Shown here in pieces: positions 21,983 to 30,531 of a stretch of 64,000 nucleotides of DNA (its first letter is position 1; every line of letters starts with the position of its first letter). The notes under the pieces were generated by a model. That model saw only the letters and a list, made by a program, of their open reading frames with translations, made no database searches and had not been told where the DNA came from. The translations under genes and the position numbers were made by a program. Location of the stretch: assembly GCA_025456145.1 (NCBI GenBank), contig JALOLD010000010.1, positions 27,048-91,047 on the forward strand, given 5' to 3'. The DNA comes from Thermoanaerobaculales bacterium (GTDB lineage Bacteria > Acidobacteriota > Thermoanaerobaculia > Thermoanaerobaculales > Sulfomarinibacteraceae).

Positions 21983-24046
21983 TCACGCCCCCTTGGTCGC
22001 CCGCTCGAGGGCCCGGCCGCGAAACCGGCCGAGATAGGCCCGGAAGGGGTTGGTCACGACCTCGGGGATCGGCAGGTAGACCAGCCTTCCGGGGGCTTCC
22101 TGCGCCGCGTCGAGCAGCCGGTCGCCGACCTGCCCGACCTTGGCGCGCGCCAGGTCGCGACGGGTGAAGGCGTTGGCGAGGTAGAGCGGGGCGAGCTCGC
22201 GGGCCTCGGGCTCGTCGAGGTGGACCGACCAGGGGCGTGGCTTGAGATCGAGGGGGTAGCGGTCGTGGACGGTGCGGAAGCGCTGCCGGACGGTGTGCTC
22301 GAAGAGCCGGTTGAAGGCCTCGCCCATGAGCCGGGAGTTGATGCAGCGTACGGCCGGCACGAAGAACCCGTGCTGGCGGATCGGCGCGTCGTCGCCGATC
22401 TGGTCGAGGGCGCCGTCGATTCCGTCCTTGAGGTGGGCGAGGTCGGTGATCAGCTCGCCCGAGGCGGTGCGAAGCCGGAGCGCGAACAGCCAGAAGGGCA
22501 CGAGGTCGACGCCCCCCTCGAGGTCCTCGGTGCGCGAGTACTCGACGGTCTCCTTGCGGTGACCGACCACCCGGCACACGCGGTGGCAGCTGCGGCAGAA
22601 GTGGAGAGCCGCGTCGCTGTCGAAGGCGAACTCGTGGCCGCAGGTCGGGCACTCCATCGGGACGAAGCGCAGGCCCCGCCCGGGCCCCCGTGCAGCCTCG
22701 GGCAGCGCGGTGAGCAGGCTGTCGTCGAGGGGTGGCGCGCCGCCGACGACCGAGCCCGAGGCGCTGTCGACGAGCACGGTCTCGTGGATCCTCGGTCCCG
22801 AGACGCGGACGATCCACCACGGTCTCCAGACCACCGCGTCGACCTCGCGGATGAAGCGCGAGCCAAGCCGGATCGCGTCGACCGAGCGGTCGAGCTGCCG
22901 GTGGTCGAGATGGCCGAAGGCGCGCTCGAGCACCGACCCGTCGAGGTCGAGGGCGAGGCTGCGCTCGTCGGTCGGGCGGTCGGCGGCGGGGTGGAGCGCC
23001 TTGAGGTAGGTCAGCCGCCCCATCTCGGGAAGATCGAGGGCCGAGGCGGCGGCGACCGAGGCCTCGACGGTGCCGATTCTGAACCGCAGGACCTTCTCCT
23101 GGTCGGCGCGACTGCGGCCGAAGGTCGCCTGGTAGAGCGTGCCCATCCCGTGCCGGTAGGGCGACAGGAAGCGGCGCAGCACGGTGATGCCGAGCTCGCG
23201 GGCGAGACGGGCGCGGTAGGCGTCGGCCTTGCGCGACACTGCGGCCTCGGCGGCGGCCGCGGCGGCCTCGGCCTCGGGCCGGGTGGTCAGGCCGCCCGAG
23301 GCGGTGACGTCGGTGGCGCCGACCCCGACCACCGGCACCGAGGCCCGGTAGAGCTTGAGGTAGTACCGGTAGCGGTAGTGGTCGAGCAGCGCCTCGCGAA
23401 GCTCGGCCTCGGTCGGCGCGCGCTCGGGCAGGCTCAGGAAGAGCGTCTCCTCCCGGCCGACCACGAGGTGGCCGGTACCGCAGAACGAGCAGTGGGCCAT
23501 CCGGTGGAGCACCGGCACCGCGACCCCGGCGCCGCACTCGGTGCAGCGGACCTCGACCGCATAGCCGGCGGCCGGCTCGTCGTCGGCCTCGTCGCCCGGG
23601 CGGGGGCTCGAGATCGCCGGCCCCACCGCGCCGCCGCCGGCCCCACGGAGCTTCGGCGCTCCGGCGAGGGACGGGAGGTCGAGCGCCCGGTCGGTCAGGG
23701 CCCCCGGGTTGAACGGCGTGTGGAGCGATCCCCAGACCGCCCCGACCGCCATGAACGGGAGGGCGTAGCCGATCGAGCCCATCGTCCCGGCGATGATCAG
23801 GCTGACCTGCGCCATGAGCACGCACAGCGCGGTCTCGACGGTCGGCCGGCCGGCGGCGGCGAGCCCGGCCCCCGGCGACAGCGCGTTGAGCCCGATGACC
23901 GCCAGGGGGTGGACCGCGCGCCCGGCGAGGCCGAGCCCCGCGGCGAGCGCGAGAAGCGGTGGTCCGAGGAGCGCCGCGAGCAGGAGGGCGCCGCTCACCG
24001 TCGGCCCGCCCCGGTTGAGCCGCGCGCCCGGTCGGGAATGCCGCAC
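21983..24046 (-). CDS. membrane protein with two zinc-ribbon motifs, function unknown
   Basis: 687 residues from GTG 24046; GTG 23998 is an alternative start that removes 16 residues. Two or three N-terminal hydrophobic segments (residues about 17-115) are followed by a long soluble part. The first ribbon is CTECG ... CSFCG (about 166-190) and the second CPTCG ... CRSCH (about 460-485). Both are CxxC pairs spaced for zinc. An Ala/Glu-rich helix lies between them. I do not recognise the family. Zinc ribbons on a membrane protein suggest a regulatory or assembly role. It is head to head with the SDR gene. Confidence 0.65.
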   Translation of the reverse strand: MRHSRPGARLNRGGPTVSGALLLAALLGPPLLALAAGLGLAGRAVHPLAVIGLNALSPGAGLAAAGRPTVETALCVLMAQVSLIIAGTMGSIGYALPFMAVGAVWGSLHTPFNPGALTDRALDLPSLAGAPKLRGAGGGAVGPAISSPRPGDEADDEPAAGYAVEVRCTECGAGVAVPVLHRMAHCSFCGTGHLVVGREETLFLSLPERAPTEAELREALLDHYRYRYYLKLYRASVPVVGVGATDVTASGGLTTRPEAEAAAAAAEAAVSRKADAYRARLARELGITVLRRFLSPYRHGMGTLYQATFGRSRADQEKVLRFRIGTVEASVAAASALDLPEMGRLTYLKALHPAADRPTDERSLALDLDGSVLERAFGHLDHRQLDRSVDAIRLGSRFIREVDAVVWRPWWIVRVSGPRIHETVLVDSASGSVVGGAPPLDDSLLTALPEAARGPGRGLRFVPMECPTCGHEFAFDSDAALHFCRSCHRVCRVVGHRKETVEYSRTEDLEGGVDLVPFWLFALRLRTASGELITDLAHLKDGIDGALDQIGDDAPIRQHGFFVPAVRCINSRLMGEAFNRLFEHTVRQRFRTVHDRYPLDLKPRPWSVHLDEPEARELAPLYLANAFTRRDLARAKVGQVGDRLLDAAQEAPGRLVYLPIPEVVTNPFRAYLGRFRGRALERATKGA

Positions 24047-24148
24047 CGGGGGGCCGGTTGTACGAAGCGATCCAGGGGGATCGCGCTGGCCGCGGGGCAG
24101 CCGGTCATCCCGATCATTCTATCCGGGCAACCACGGGGCGGAGGCGGC

Positions 24149-24889
24149 ATGCTTGAGGTACGCAATCGCAGGGTGATCGTTACCGGCGCGTCGAGCGGGA
24201 TCGGGCTCGACGCGGCACATCTGCTCGCCGAGGCGGGGGCCGAGGTCGGCCTCGTCGCGAGGCGGGCCGAGAAGCTCGAAGGCATCGCGGCGGAGCTCGG
24301 CGGCGGCGCCTGGTGGCACGCCTGCGACGTCGCCGACCCCGACGACATCGCCTCCCTCGCCACGGCGGTCGAGAAGCGGTGGGGAGCGCTCGACGGCCTG
24401 GTCAACAACGCCGGGATCGCAGCGATGGCGACCCTCGACGACACCGACCTCGCGACCTGGGACCGCACCTTCGACGTCAACCTGCGCGGCCCCTACCTGC
24501 TGTGCCGGGCGCTCGGGCCGATGCTCAAGCGGGGGACCTCGCCGGCGGTGGTCAACATCTCCTCCTCGCTCGGCGACCGGGCGATCGCCGGGATGATCGC
24601 TTACAACGCCTCCAAGGCCGGCCTCAACCACCTCACCCGCTGCCTCGCCCTCGAGTGGGCGCCGGCGGTGCGGGTCAACGCCATCATGCCGGCGGTGGTC
24701 GACACCCCGATCCACGATGCCCGCGGGATGAGCCGGGACCAGGTCGAGGGGATGGGGGCGATCCACCCGATGGGCCGGATCGGCCGGCCGCGCGACATCT
24801 CGACGATGGTCCTCTACCTGCTCTCCGACGCCGCGTCGTGGATGACCGGCGCGGTCATCCCGGTCGACGGCGGGATCCTGGTGACCTGA
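24149..24889 (+). CDS. short-chain dehydrogenase/reductase (SDR)
   Basis: 246 residues from ATG 24149, preceded by GGAGG. The nucleotide-binding motif is TGASSGIG (residues 12-19), with DVAD, NNAGIA, the catalytic Ser in NISSSLG, and Y152-x3-K156 in YNASKAGLNHL. The C-terminus PVDGGILVT is typical of classical SDRs. An Arg pair after the second strand (ARRAEKL) suggests NADP(H). The substrate is not deducible; 3-oxoacyl-ACP reductase-like or dehydrogenase activity are both possible. Its 3' end overlaps the convergent tsaE by 35 bases. Confidence 0.92.
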   Translation: MLEVRNRRVIVTGASSGIGLDAAHLLAEAGAEVGLVARRAEKLEGIAAELGGGAWWHACDVADPDDIASLATAVEKRWGALDGLVNNAGIAAMATLDDTDLATWDRTFDVNLRGPYLLCRALGPMLKRGTSPAVVNISSSLGDRAIAGMIAYNASKAGLNHLTRCLALEWAPAVRVNAIMPAVVDTPIHDARGMSRDQVEGMGAIHPMGRIGRPRDISTMVLYLLSDAASWMTGAVIPVDGGILVT

Positions 24890-25337
24890 CGACGACCCGC
24901 CGGACGTCGTCGCTCCCGGTGGTGATCACGACCCGCCAGACCCGCGCGTCGGCGGGGATCCAGGTCGCGAGGACGTCCTTGGGCCACTCGACCGCGGTCA
25001 CCGCTTCGGGATCCGACAGCGCCTCCTCGACCCCGATCTCGCGCAGGTCGCGGACCCGCTCGCCGAGCCGGTAGAGATCGACGTGGTGAACGATCCCGAT
25101 GCCGCGCCCCCCGCACGGGTGGCTGACGAGGAGGACGAAGGTCGGTGACGAGACCTCGGCCGCGTCGCCGCCGAGGCCGCGGACCAGCCCCCTCACCAAG
25201 GTCGTCTTGCCGGCTGCGAGGTCGCCCTCGAGGAGGACCACGTCGCCCGGCAGGAGACGCGCCGCGAGACTCTCGCCGACCGCCTCGGTGTCCGCGGCGG
25301 CCGGACAGTCCAGGACCTCGCTCGGGGGTCCGCTCAT
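24855..25337 (-). CDS. tsaE: tRNA threonylcarbamoyladenosine biosynthesis ATPase TsaE
   Basis: 160 residues from ATG 25337, overlapping the nnr stop by ATGA. Walker A is GDLAAGKTT (residues 38-46) in the family context LLEGDLAAGKTTLVRGL. SSPTFVLLVSH, HHVDLYRL and VTAVEWPKDV are the conserved TsaE blocks. TsaE is the ATPase of the t6A complex with TsaB and TsaD, which are not in the window. The nnr-tsaE arrangement is common in bacteria and supports both calls. Confidence 0.94.
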   Translation of the reverse strand: MSGPPSEVLDCPAAADTEAVGESLAARLLPGDVVLLEGDLAAGKTTLVRGLVRGLGGDAAEVSSPTFVLLVSHPCGGRGIGIVHHVDLYRLGERVRDLREIGVEEALSDPEAVTAVEWPKDVLATWIPADARVWRVVITTGSDDVRRVVVRSPGSRRRPG

Positions 25338-26890
25338 CCCTCGTCGTCGCCGGCCTCGAGCTCGATCCAGGCGTCGGCGAGCAGGGCGGGAAGCTCGCTC
25401 GCCGGGACCGCTGCCGGGTAGAGCTCGCCGCCGAGCTCGCCGGCCCGCCCGTGCAGCCAGCAGCCGACGAGGGCGGCGTCGAGCGGCTCGAGCCCCTGGG
25501 CGAGGAGCGAGCCGATGGTCCCGGTCAGGACATCGCCCGACCCGCCCGAGGCGAGACCGACATCGCCGGTCGGGTTGACCCAGGCGTCGCCGTCGGGCGC
25601 CGCGATGATCGTCCCGTAGCCCTTGGCGACGACCACTGCACCGGCCCGGCGGGCCGCCGAGCGGGCCGCCGCCAGGCGGTCGGCGACGATCTCGTCGGTG
25701 GCGATGCCGAGCAGCCGGGCGAGCTCGCCGGGGTGGGGGGTGAGCACCGCGGGGGTCTCGCGGGCCGCCAGCCTCTCGGGGGCGCCGGCGAGCAGGTTGA
25801 TCGCATCGGCGTCGAGCAGCAGCGGCCCGGACCAGTGCTCCAAAAGCCAGTCGAGGGTCGCCCGCGCCCCGTCGCCGGTGCCGAGGCCCGGGCCGGCCGC
25901 CAGCGCGGTCATCCGTCCCAGCAGATCCCCGAGCCCGGCCGGCCCGGCGATCCGACCGCGGTCGTCGGCCGGCAAGGCCTCGGTCATCGCCTCGAGGCAG
26001 GCGCCGTCGACCACCGGGACGAGGGGCTCGGGCACCGCCATGGTGACCAGCCCCGCCCCGGTGACGACCGCGGCGCGCGCCGCCATCGCGACCGCGCCGC
26101 CCCGTCCGGCGGCGCCGGCAACGATCAGGAGGTGACCGAAGCCCCCCTTGTGGGCGTCGGCCGCCCGCTGGGGCAGCAGCAGCGCGATGTCCGCAGCCTC
26201 GGTCAGTCGAAGCGTACATCCCGCCTCGAGCGCCGCCGGCGGGATGCCGATGTCGACCACCGCGACCTCGCCACAGACGGTGCAGGCGGGCGGGAGGACG
26301 TGACAGCGCTTGAGAGCGGCGAAGGTCACGGTGAGGTCGGCCGGGAGGTGGGGCCCCGGGATGACCGACGCCGAGCCGTCGAGACCGGTCGGCACGTCGA
26401 CCGCGAGCACCGGAAGCCCGCTGCTCGACACCCTCTCGACCAGCGCCGCGAGACGGCCGGTGAGAGGCCGGTCGACGCCGGTGCCGAGCAGCGCGTCGAC
26501 CACGAGATCGGCCGGCCAGTCGTCGAGCAGCGCCTCGACGACCGCCAGGTCGTCGTCGCCGCCGACCACCGCGACCGGCACCCCGAAGGCCTCGGCGAGG
26601 CGGCGGTTGACCGCCGCGTCGGGGCTCAGCTTGGCCGGGTCGCCGACCAGGCAGACCTCGACCTCGAGACCGCCGTTGGCGAGGTGGCGGGCGGCCGCGA
26701 AGCCATCGCCGCCGTTGTTGCCGGGACCACTCAGGATGAGCACCCGCCGGGCCTCGGGGAAGGTCTCGCGGAGGGCGTCGACGACCCCGGTGGCGGCGTT
26801 CTCCATGAGGACGATCCCGGGCACGCCCAGGTCCTCGATGGTGTGGCGGTCGGCCTCGCGCATCCCCTCGTTGTCGAGGATTGGCAGCAT
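25334..26890 (-). CDS. nnr: bifunctional NAD(P)H-hydrate epimerase / ADP-dependent dehydratase
   Basis: 518 residues from ATG 26890. The N-terminal YjeF-type epimerase domain (about 1-215) has MREADRHTIEDLGVPGIVLMENA, GPGNNGGDG (55-63) and DALLGTG. The C-terminal ribokinase-like dehydratase domain has KGGFGHLLIVAGA, AAGPGLG, LLDADAINLLAG, LTPHPGELARLLG and the ATP-site GGSGDVLTGTIG. It repairs hydrated NAD(P)H. TACAAT at 26911-26916 is a plausible -10 element. Confidence 0.95.
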   Translation of the reverse strand: MLPILDNEGMREADRHTIEDLGVPGIVLMENAATGVVDALRETFPEARRVLILSGPGNNGGDGFAAARHLANGGLEVEVCLVGDPAKLSPDAAVNRRLAEAFGVPVAVVGGDDDLAVVEALLDDWPADLVVDALLGTGVDRPLTGRLAALVERVSSSGLPVLAVDVPTGLDGSASVIPGPHLPADLTVTFAALKRCHVLPPACTVCGEVAVVDIGIPPAALEAGCTLRLTEAADIALLLPQRAADAHKGGFGHLLIVAGAAGRGGAVAMAARAAVVTGAGLVTMAVPEPLVPVVDGACLEAMTEALPADDRGRIAGPAGLGDLLGRMTALAAGPGLGTGDGARATLDWLLEHWSGPLLLDADAINLLAGAPERLAARETPAVLTPHPGELARLLGIATDEIVADRLAAARSAARRAGAVVVAKGYGTIIAAPDGDAWVNPTGDVGLASGGSGDVLTGTIGSLLAQGLEPLDAALVGCWLHGRAGELGGELYPAAVPASELPALLADAWIELEAGDDEG

Positions 26891-26929
26891 CGCTGTCTCC
26901 CTTTTCGGGGATTGTACGCTCTCACCCGC

Positions 26930-26959
26930 GTCCGAGTCCGAGTCCGCGTCCGCCTCCGT
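26930..26959. repeat. short GTCCGC/GTCCGA hexamer array
   Basis: Five hexamer units (two GTCCGA, two GTCCGC, one CTCCGT) lie just upstream of the nnr -10 box, between nnr and the symporter. This is a single unpaired edge array of the same family as elements A and B. Confidence 0.6.
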
Positions 26960-26997
26960 GCTCGTGCGCCCGCCCCCGATGCTGCCTGCCCTGCAGG

Positions 26998-28362
26998 TCA
27001 GCCTCGCTGCGCCCCCGCGCTGACCCGATCCACCGCCCACACCAGCACCGAGGCAGCCAGCGCCGGGAACATCGGCTCGAGGCCGAGGGGGTAGCCGGCG
27101 TCGTCGGCGGCGAGGATCCAGGCGAGGGCGACGGCGGCCGACAGGGTCATCGAGGCGGTGGCCGCGCCGCCGGTGGAGCGCCAGCGGGCGGGCAGGTGGA
27201 CGGAGACCACCGGCAGCAGCAAGGCCGAGGTCACAACCGAGCCGACGTGGTGCCAGACGGTGACCACCGAGTCGAAGAGCAGCGCGCCGGCGCCCGCGAG
27301 GGTCGCCGAAAGGAGGAGCCCCCAGCGGGTGCGGCGGCGCTCGGCGGGCTCGCCGGGCGCGTCGGTCGCCAGGTCGTGGCCGACCGTCGCGGCGGCCAGG
27401 AAGAGGTAGGAGTCGAGGGTCGACATCACGGTCGCGAAGAGGGCCAGGGTGAAGAAGGCGGCGAGCCACGGCTCGAGGACCAGCCCGGCCAGCGCCGGGT
27501 AGGCGGTGAGCGGGTCGTCGAGCCCGGGTAGCAGGACCCGTGCCGCGAGCCCGCAGGTGATGGTCAGGAAGTCGAAGACCGCCCACATCGCCACCGAGAG
27601 GATCACCCCGGTGCGGGCAACCCGAGGCGTCCGGGCGGCGAAGGCGCGCTGGTAGAAGGCGGGCTCGACCATCGTCTGGAGGGCGATCAGGTACCACACC
27701 AGCACCGCCTGCCAGCCCCGTCCGCCGTCGAGGCTGCGGTGGTCGGCCGGTAGCGCCGCCCAGAGCCCCTCGATCCCGCCGGTGCGGCCCAGGGCGGCGG
27801 CGGCGAGCAGGGCGAAGCCCGAGTACATCAGCACGAGCTGGAGGAGATCGGTGCGGACCACCGAGCGGAAGCCCGAGACGCCGACGTAGAGCGCCGAGAA
27901 GCCGGCGCCGACCGCCACCGCGAGGGGCATCGGCCAGCCGGTGAGCTGGCCGAGCAGCACGGCGAGCATCAGCACGTAAGCGACCGGCAGGGTCAGGGCG
28001 TAGACCGCGACCGCGCCGGTCAGGCGGGCGCCCCCGCCGTAGGCGTCGCGCAGCAGATCGGGGATCGACATCGCCGCCCCCGCCCGCAGCCGCGGCGCCA
28101 GCCACAGGGCGAAGACGAGCGCCGCGAGGTAGTAGGGCAGGCCGAACACCACCCAGGTCGAGATCCCGAAGCGCCAGGCGTACTCGCCGATGCCCAGGAT
28201 CCCGCCGTACCAGGTGGTGACCAGGGTCGCGATAAAGGCCGGCAGGCTGAGCCGGCGGCCGGCGAGGAGGAAGTCCTCGGCGCCGGCGGCCGCCCGGCCG
28301 CGCGCCAGGGCCAGGATCGCGACGGCGTAGATCGCCAGCAGGATCAGCGCCAGGCTCGGCAT
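26998..28362 (-). CDS. sodium:solute symporter (SSS/SLC5) family transporter
   Basis: 454 residues from ATG 28362. An earlier in-frame ATG would read through the hexamer array as Arg-Thr repeats and is rejected. About 12-13 hydrophobic helices are present. AEDFLLAGRRLSLPAFIATL and TTWYGGILGIGEYAW correspond to SSS helix 1, with the family's 'a.....g..r' opening. LLQLVLMYSGFALL, VEPAFYQRAFAARTPRVART, and ATVMSTLDSYLFLAAATVGHDL (the SSS signature with Ser/Thr Na+ ligands) follow. The substrate is unknown. Confidence 0.87.
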   Translation of the reverse strand: MPSLALILLAIYAVAILALARGRAAAGAEDFLLAGRRLSLPAFIATLVTTWYGGILGIGEYAWRFGISTWVVFGLPYYLAALVFALWLAPRLRAGAAMSIPDLLRDAYGGGARLTGAVAVYALTLPVAYVLMLAVLLGQLTGWPMPLAVAVGAGFSALYVGVSGFRSVVRTDLLQLVLMYSGFALLAAAALGRTGGIEGLWAALPADHRSLDGGRGWQAVLVWYLIALQTMVEPAFYQRAFAARTPRVARTGVILSVAMWAVFDFLTITCGLAARVLLPGLDDPLTAYPALAGLVLEPWLAAFFTLALFATVMSTLDSYLFLAAATVGHDLATDAPGEPAERRRTRWGLLLSATLAGAGALLFDSVVTVWHHVGSVVTSALLLPVVSVHLPARWRSTGGAATASMTLSAAVALAWILAADDAGYPLGLEPMFPALAASVLVWAVDRVSAGAQRG

Positions 28363-28383
28363 CGCGGGACAGTGTAGCTCCCG

Positions 28384-28625
<242 letters not shown>

Positions 28626-28712
28626 GGGGGTGCGATGTGATGTGCAACAGTGGGACAGGGTTGCAGTGCGCGGTACACTTGAGGGGAGCGAACCGACAGC
28701 GGAGGTCCATCG
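28626..28712. other. pilT upstream leader
   Basis: Remaining bases between element B and pilT. CGGAGGT at about 28700 is the pilT ribosome-binding site. TACACT at 28674-28679 is a possible -10, but no good -35 is found. Confidence 0.4.
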
Positions 28713-29894
28713 ATGCACATCAACGACATCCTCAAGGTGGCCGTGGAGCGCAAGGCGTCGGACGTCCACCTCAAGGTCGGGGCGCACCCGGTGCTGCGGA
28801 TGGACGGGCGGCTCCAGGTGATGACCGAGTTCAAGCGGATGATGCAGGAGGACACCATCGCGATGGCGTTCTCGATGATGTCGTCGCGCCAGAAGGAGCG
28901 CTTCAAGCACCAGCTCGAGACCGACATCGCCTACTCGGTGCCGGGTCTCGGCCGATTCCGCTGCAACATCTTCCAGCAGCGCGGCTCGGTGGGCATCGTG
29001 CTCCGCCTCATCCCCTCCCGGATCCAGACCTTCAAGGAGCTCATGCTGCCCCCGGTGCTCGAGAAGATCTGCGAGGAGCAGCGCGGGCTGGTGCTGGTCA
29101 CCGGGACCACCGGGTCGGGCAAGTCGACGACCCTGGCCTCGATGATCGACTACATCAACACCCGGCGGATCGAGCACGTCATGACCATCGAGGACCCGAT
29201 CGAGTTCCTCCACCGGGACAAGAAGTCGATCATCAACCAGCGCGAGGTCGACGTCGACACCAAGCAGTTCTCGGTGGCCCTCCGGTCGGCGCTGCGCCAG
29301 GACCCCGATGTCATCCTGGTCGGCGAGATGCGCGACTACGAGACCATCGAGACCGCGCTGCTCGCCGCCGAGACCGGCCACCTCGTGCTGTCGACCCTCC
29401 ACACCCTCGACGCCACCGAGACCGTCAACCGGATCATCTCGGTCTTTCCGCCCCACCAGCAGAAGCAGATCCGCATCCAGCTCGCGGCGGTGCTCAAGTC
29501 GATCATCTCGATGCGGCTGCTGCCGCGGGCCGACGGTCTCGGCCGGGTGCCGGCCGTCGAGGTGCTGATCGCCACCGCCTACATCCGCGACTGCGTCGAG
29601 AACAAGGAGAAGACCAAGCTGATCCGCGACGCGATCACCCAGGGCACCAGCCAGTACGGGATGCAGACCTTCGACCAGTCGCTCTACCTGCTCTACAAGA
29701 ACGGCCTGATCACCCTCGAGGAGGCGCTGCGCCGGGCGACCAACCCCGACGAGTTCAAGCTCAAGATCCAGGGCATCCAGTCGACCGCGGACCTGTCGCG
29801 CGAGGAGATGGAGGGCGTGCTCGAGCTCGGTACCGACTCCACCATGGACCCGTTCTCGGAGGACTCGCCGTTCGAGTTCGGCAATGAAGCCTGA
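28713..29894 (+). CDS. pilT: type IV pilus retraction ATPase PilT family
   Basis: 393 residues. The N-terminal domain HINDILKVAVERKASDVHLKVG is the PilT/PilU start. Walker A is GTTGSGKS (131-138), and the Asp and His boxes are EDPIEFLH and LSTLHTLDA. RQDPDVILVGEMRD is the family Walker B. MQTFDQSLYLLYKNGLI near the C-terminus is also characteristic. It drives pilus retraction for twitching, adhesion or DNA uptake. No other pilus genes are nearby, as is common for pilT. The acidic C-terminal tail is longer than in the shortest PilT proteins, so PilU cannot be excluded. Confidence 0.93.
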   Translation: MHINDILKVAVERKASDVHLKVGAHPVLRMDGRLQVMTEFKRMMQEDTIAMAFSMMSSRQKERFKHQLETDIAYSVPGLGRFRCNIFQQRGSVGIVLRLIPSRIQTFKELMLPPVLEKICEEQRGLVLVTGTTGSGKSTTLASMIDYINTRRIEHVMTIEDPIEFLHRDKKSIINQREVDVDTKQFSVALRSALRQDPDVILVGEMRDYETIETALLAAETGHLVLSTLHTLDATETVNRIISVFPPHQQKQIRIQLAAVLKSIISMRLLPRADGLGRVPAVEVLIATAYIRDCVENKEKTKLIRDAITQGTSQYGMQTFDQSLYLLYKNGLITLEEALRRATNPDEFKLKIQGIQSTADLSREEMEGVLELGTDSTMDPFSEDSPFEFGNEA

Positions 29895-29899
29895 CGGAG

Positions 29900-30005
29900 T
29901 TTTCAGTTCTTAGTTCTCAGTTTTTAGTTCCATCGCACCCGGTCCGGGAGCTGCCTTCAGGAGCGGTGCCGATAACTAAAAACCGAAAACTCAAAGCTAA
30001 GAACT
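29900..30005. repeat. imperfect inverted repeat between pilT and recX
   Basis: The left arm (29900-29930) contains CAGTTCTTAGTTCTCAG and TTTTTAGTT. The right arm (29971-30005) contains AACTAAAAACCGAAAAC and GCTAAGAACTC. They pair over about 30 bases with small gaps around a 40-base GC-rich loop. The AT-rich arms are unlike the surrounding genome and lack coding value. The fold may also end pilT transcription. Confidence 0.7.
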
Positions 30006-30015
30006 CGTTCTTGCG

Positions 30016-30531
30016 ATGGGAAATCCTGCCTACGACACGGCCCTGAAGCTGCTCTCGCAGCGTGATCACTTCCGCTCCGAGCTCGAGGAGAAGTTGCAAC
30101 GAAAGGGCATTCCCGACGACGAGATCGACCCGGCGATCCGCCGGCTCGCCGAGCTCGGGCTGCTCGACGACGAGGGCCTCGCGGGGCGGTTCGTCGAGTT
30201 CCGTGCGGTCGACCGCGGCTGGGGCCCGCACCGGCTGGAGGCCGAGCTGCGGCGGCGCGGGGTCGACGGCGAGCTGGCCGGACGGGCGAGCCGGATCGAC
30301 GGCGAGCTCGCCGAGCGCGCCCTCCAGACCGCGCTGCGCCGGGTCGAGGTGCAGGCGAGGCCGGGCTGGTGGCGGGTTCCCGACGGCCGGGCCCGTCTGA
30401 TAAAGTCCCTCATCGCCCGCGGCTTTGAAACCGATGTCGCCATCCGGGCGGTCGGCCGGCTCGCGGTCGAAAGGGAGAGCCCAGACGATGAGATCGATGA
30501 CCAGCTCGGAGATCCGGGCGGCGTTTCTTGA
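30016..30531 (+). CDS. recX: regulatory protein RecX
   Basis: 171 residues. The sequence shows YDTALKLLSQRDHFRSELEEKLQRKGI and DEIDPAIRRLAELGLLDDEGLA, the three-helix repeats of RecX, and RGWGPHRLEAELRRRGV in the middle. RecX modulates RecA filament growth; recA is not in the window. Ribosome-binding evidence at ATG 30016 is weak. The 3' end overlaps the start of alaS by 44 bases. recX-alaS adjacency is a common bacterial order. Confidence 0.87.
   Translation: MGNPAYDTALKLLSQRDHFRSELEEKLQRKGIPDDEIDPAIRRLAELGLLDDEGLAGRFVEFRAVDRGWGPHRLEAELRRRGVDGELAGRASRIDGELAERALQTALRRVEVQARPGWWRVPDGRARLIKSLIARGFETDVAIRAVGRLAVERESPDDEIDDQLGDPGGVS

Noticed and set aside
21764..24889. A plus-strand frame of over 1000 codons fused to the SDR
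   Set aside because: Only the last part is the SDR; the rest reads through repeats and antisense of the zinc-ribbon gene, and a proper ribosome-binding site and start are at 24149.
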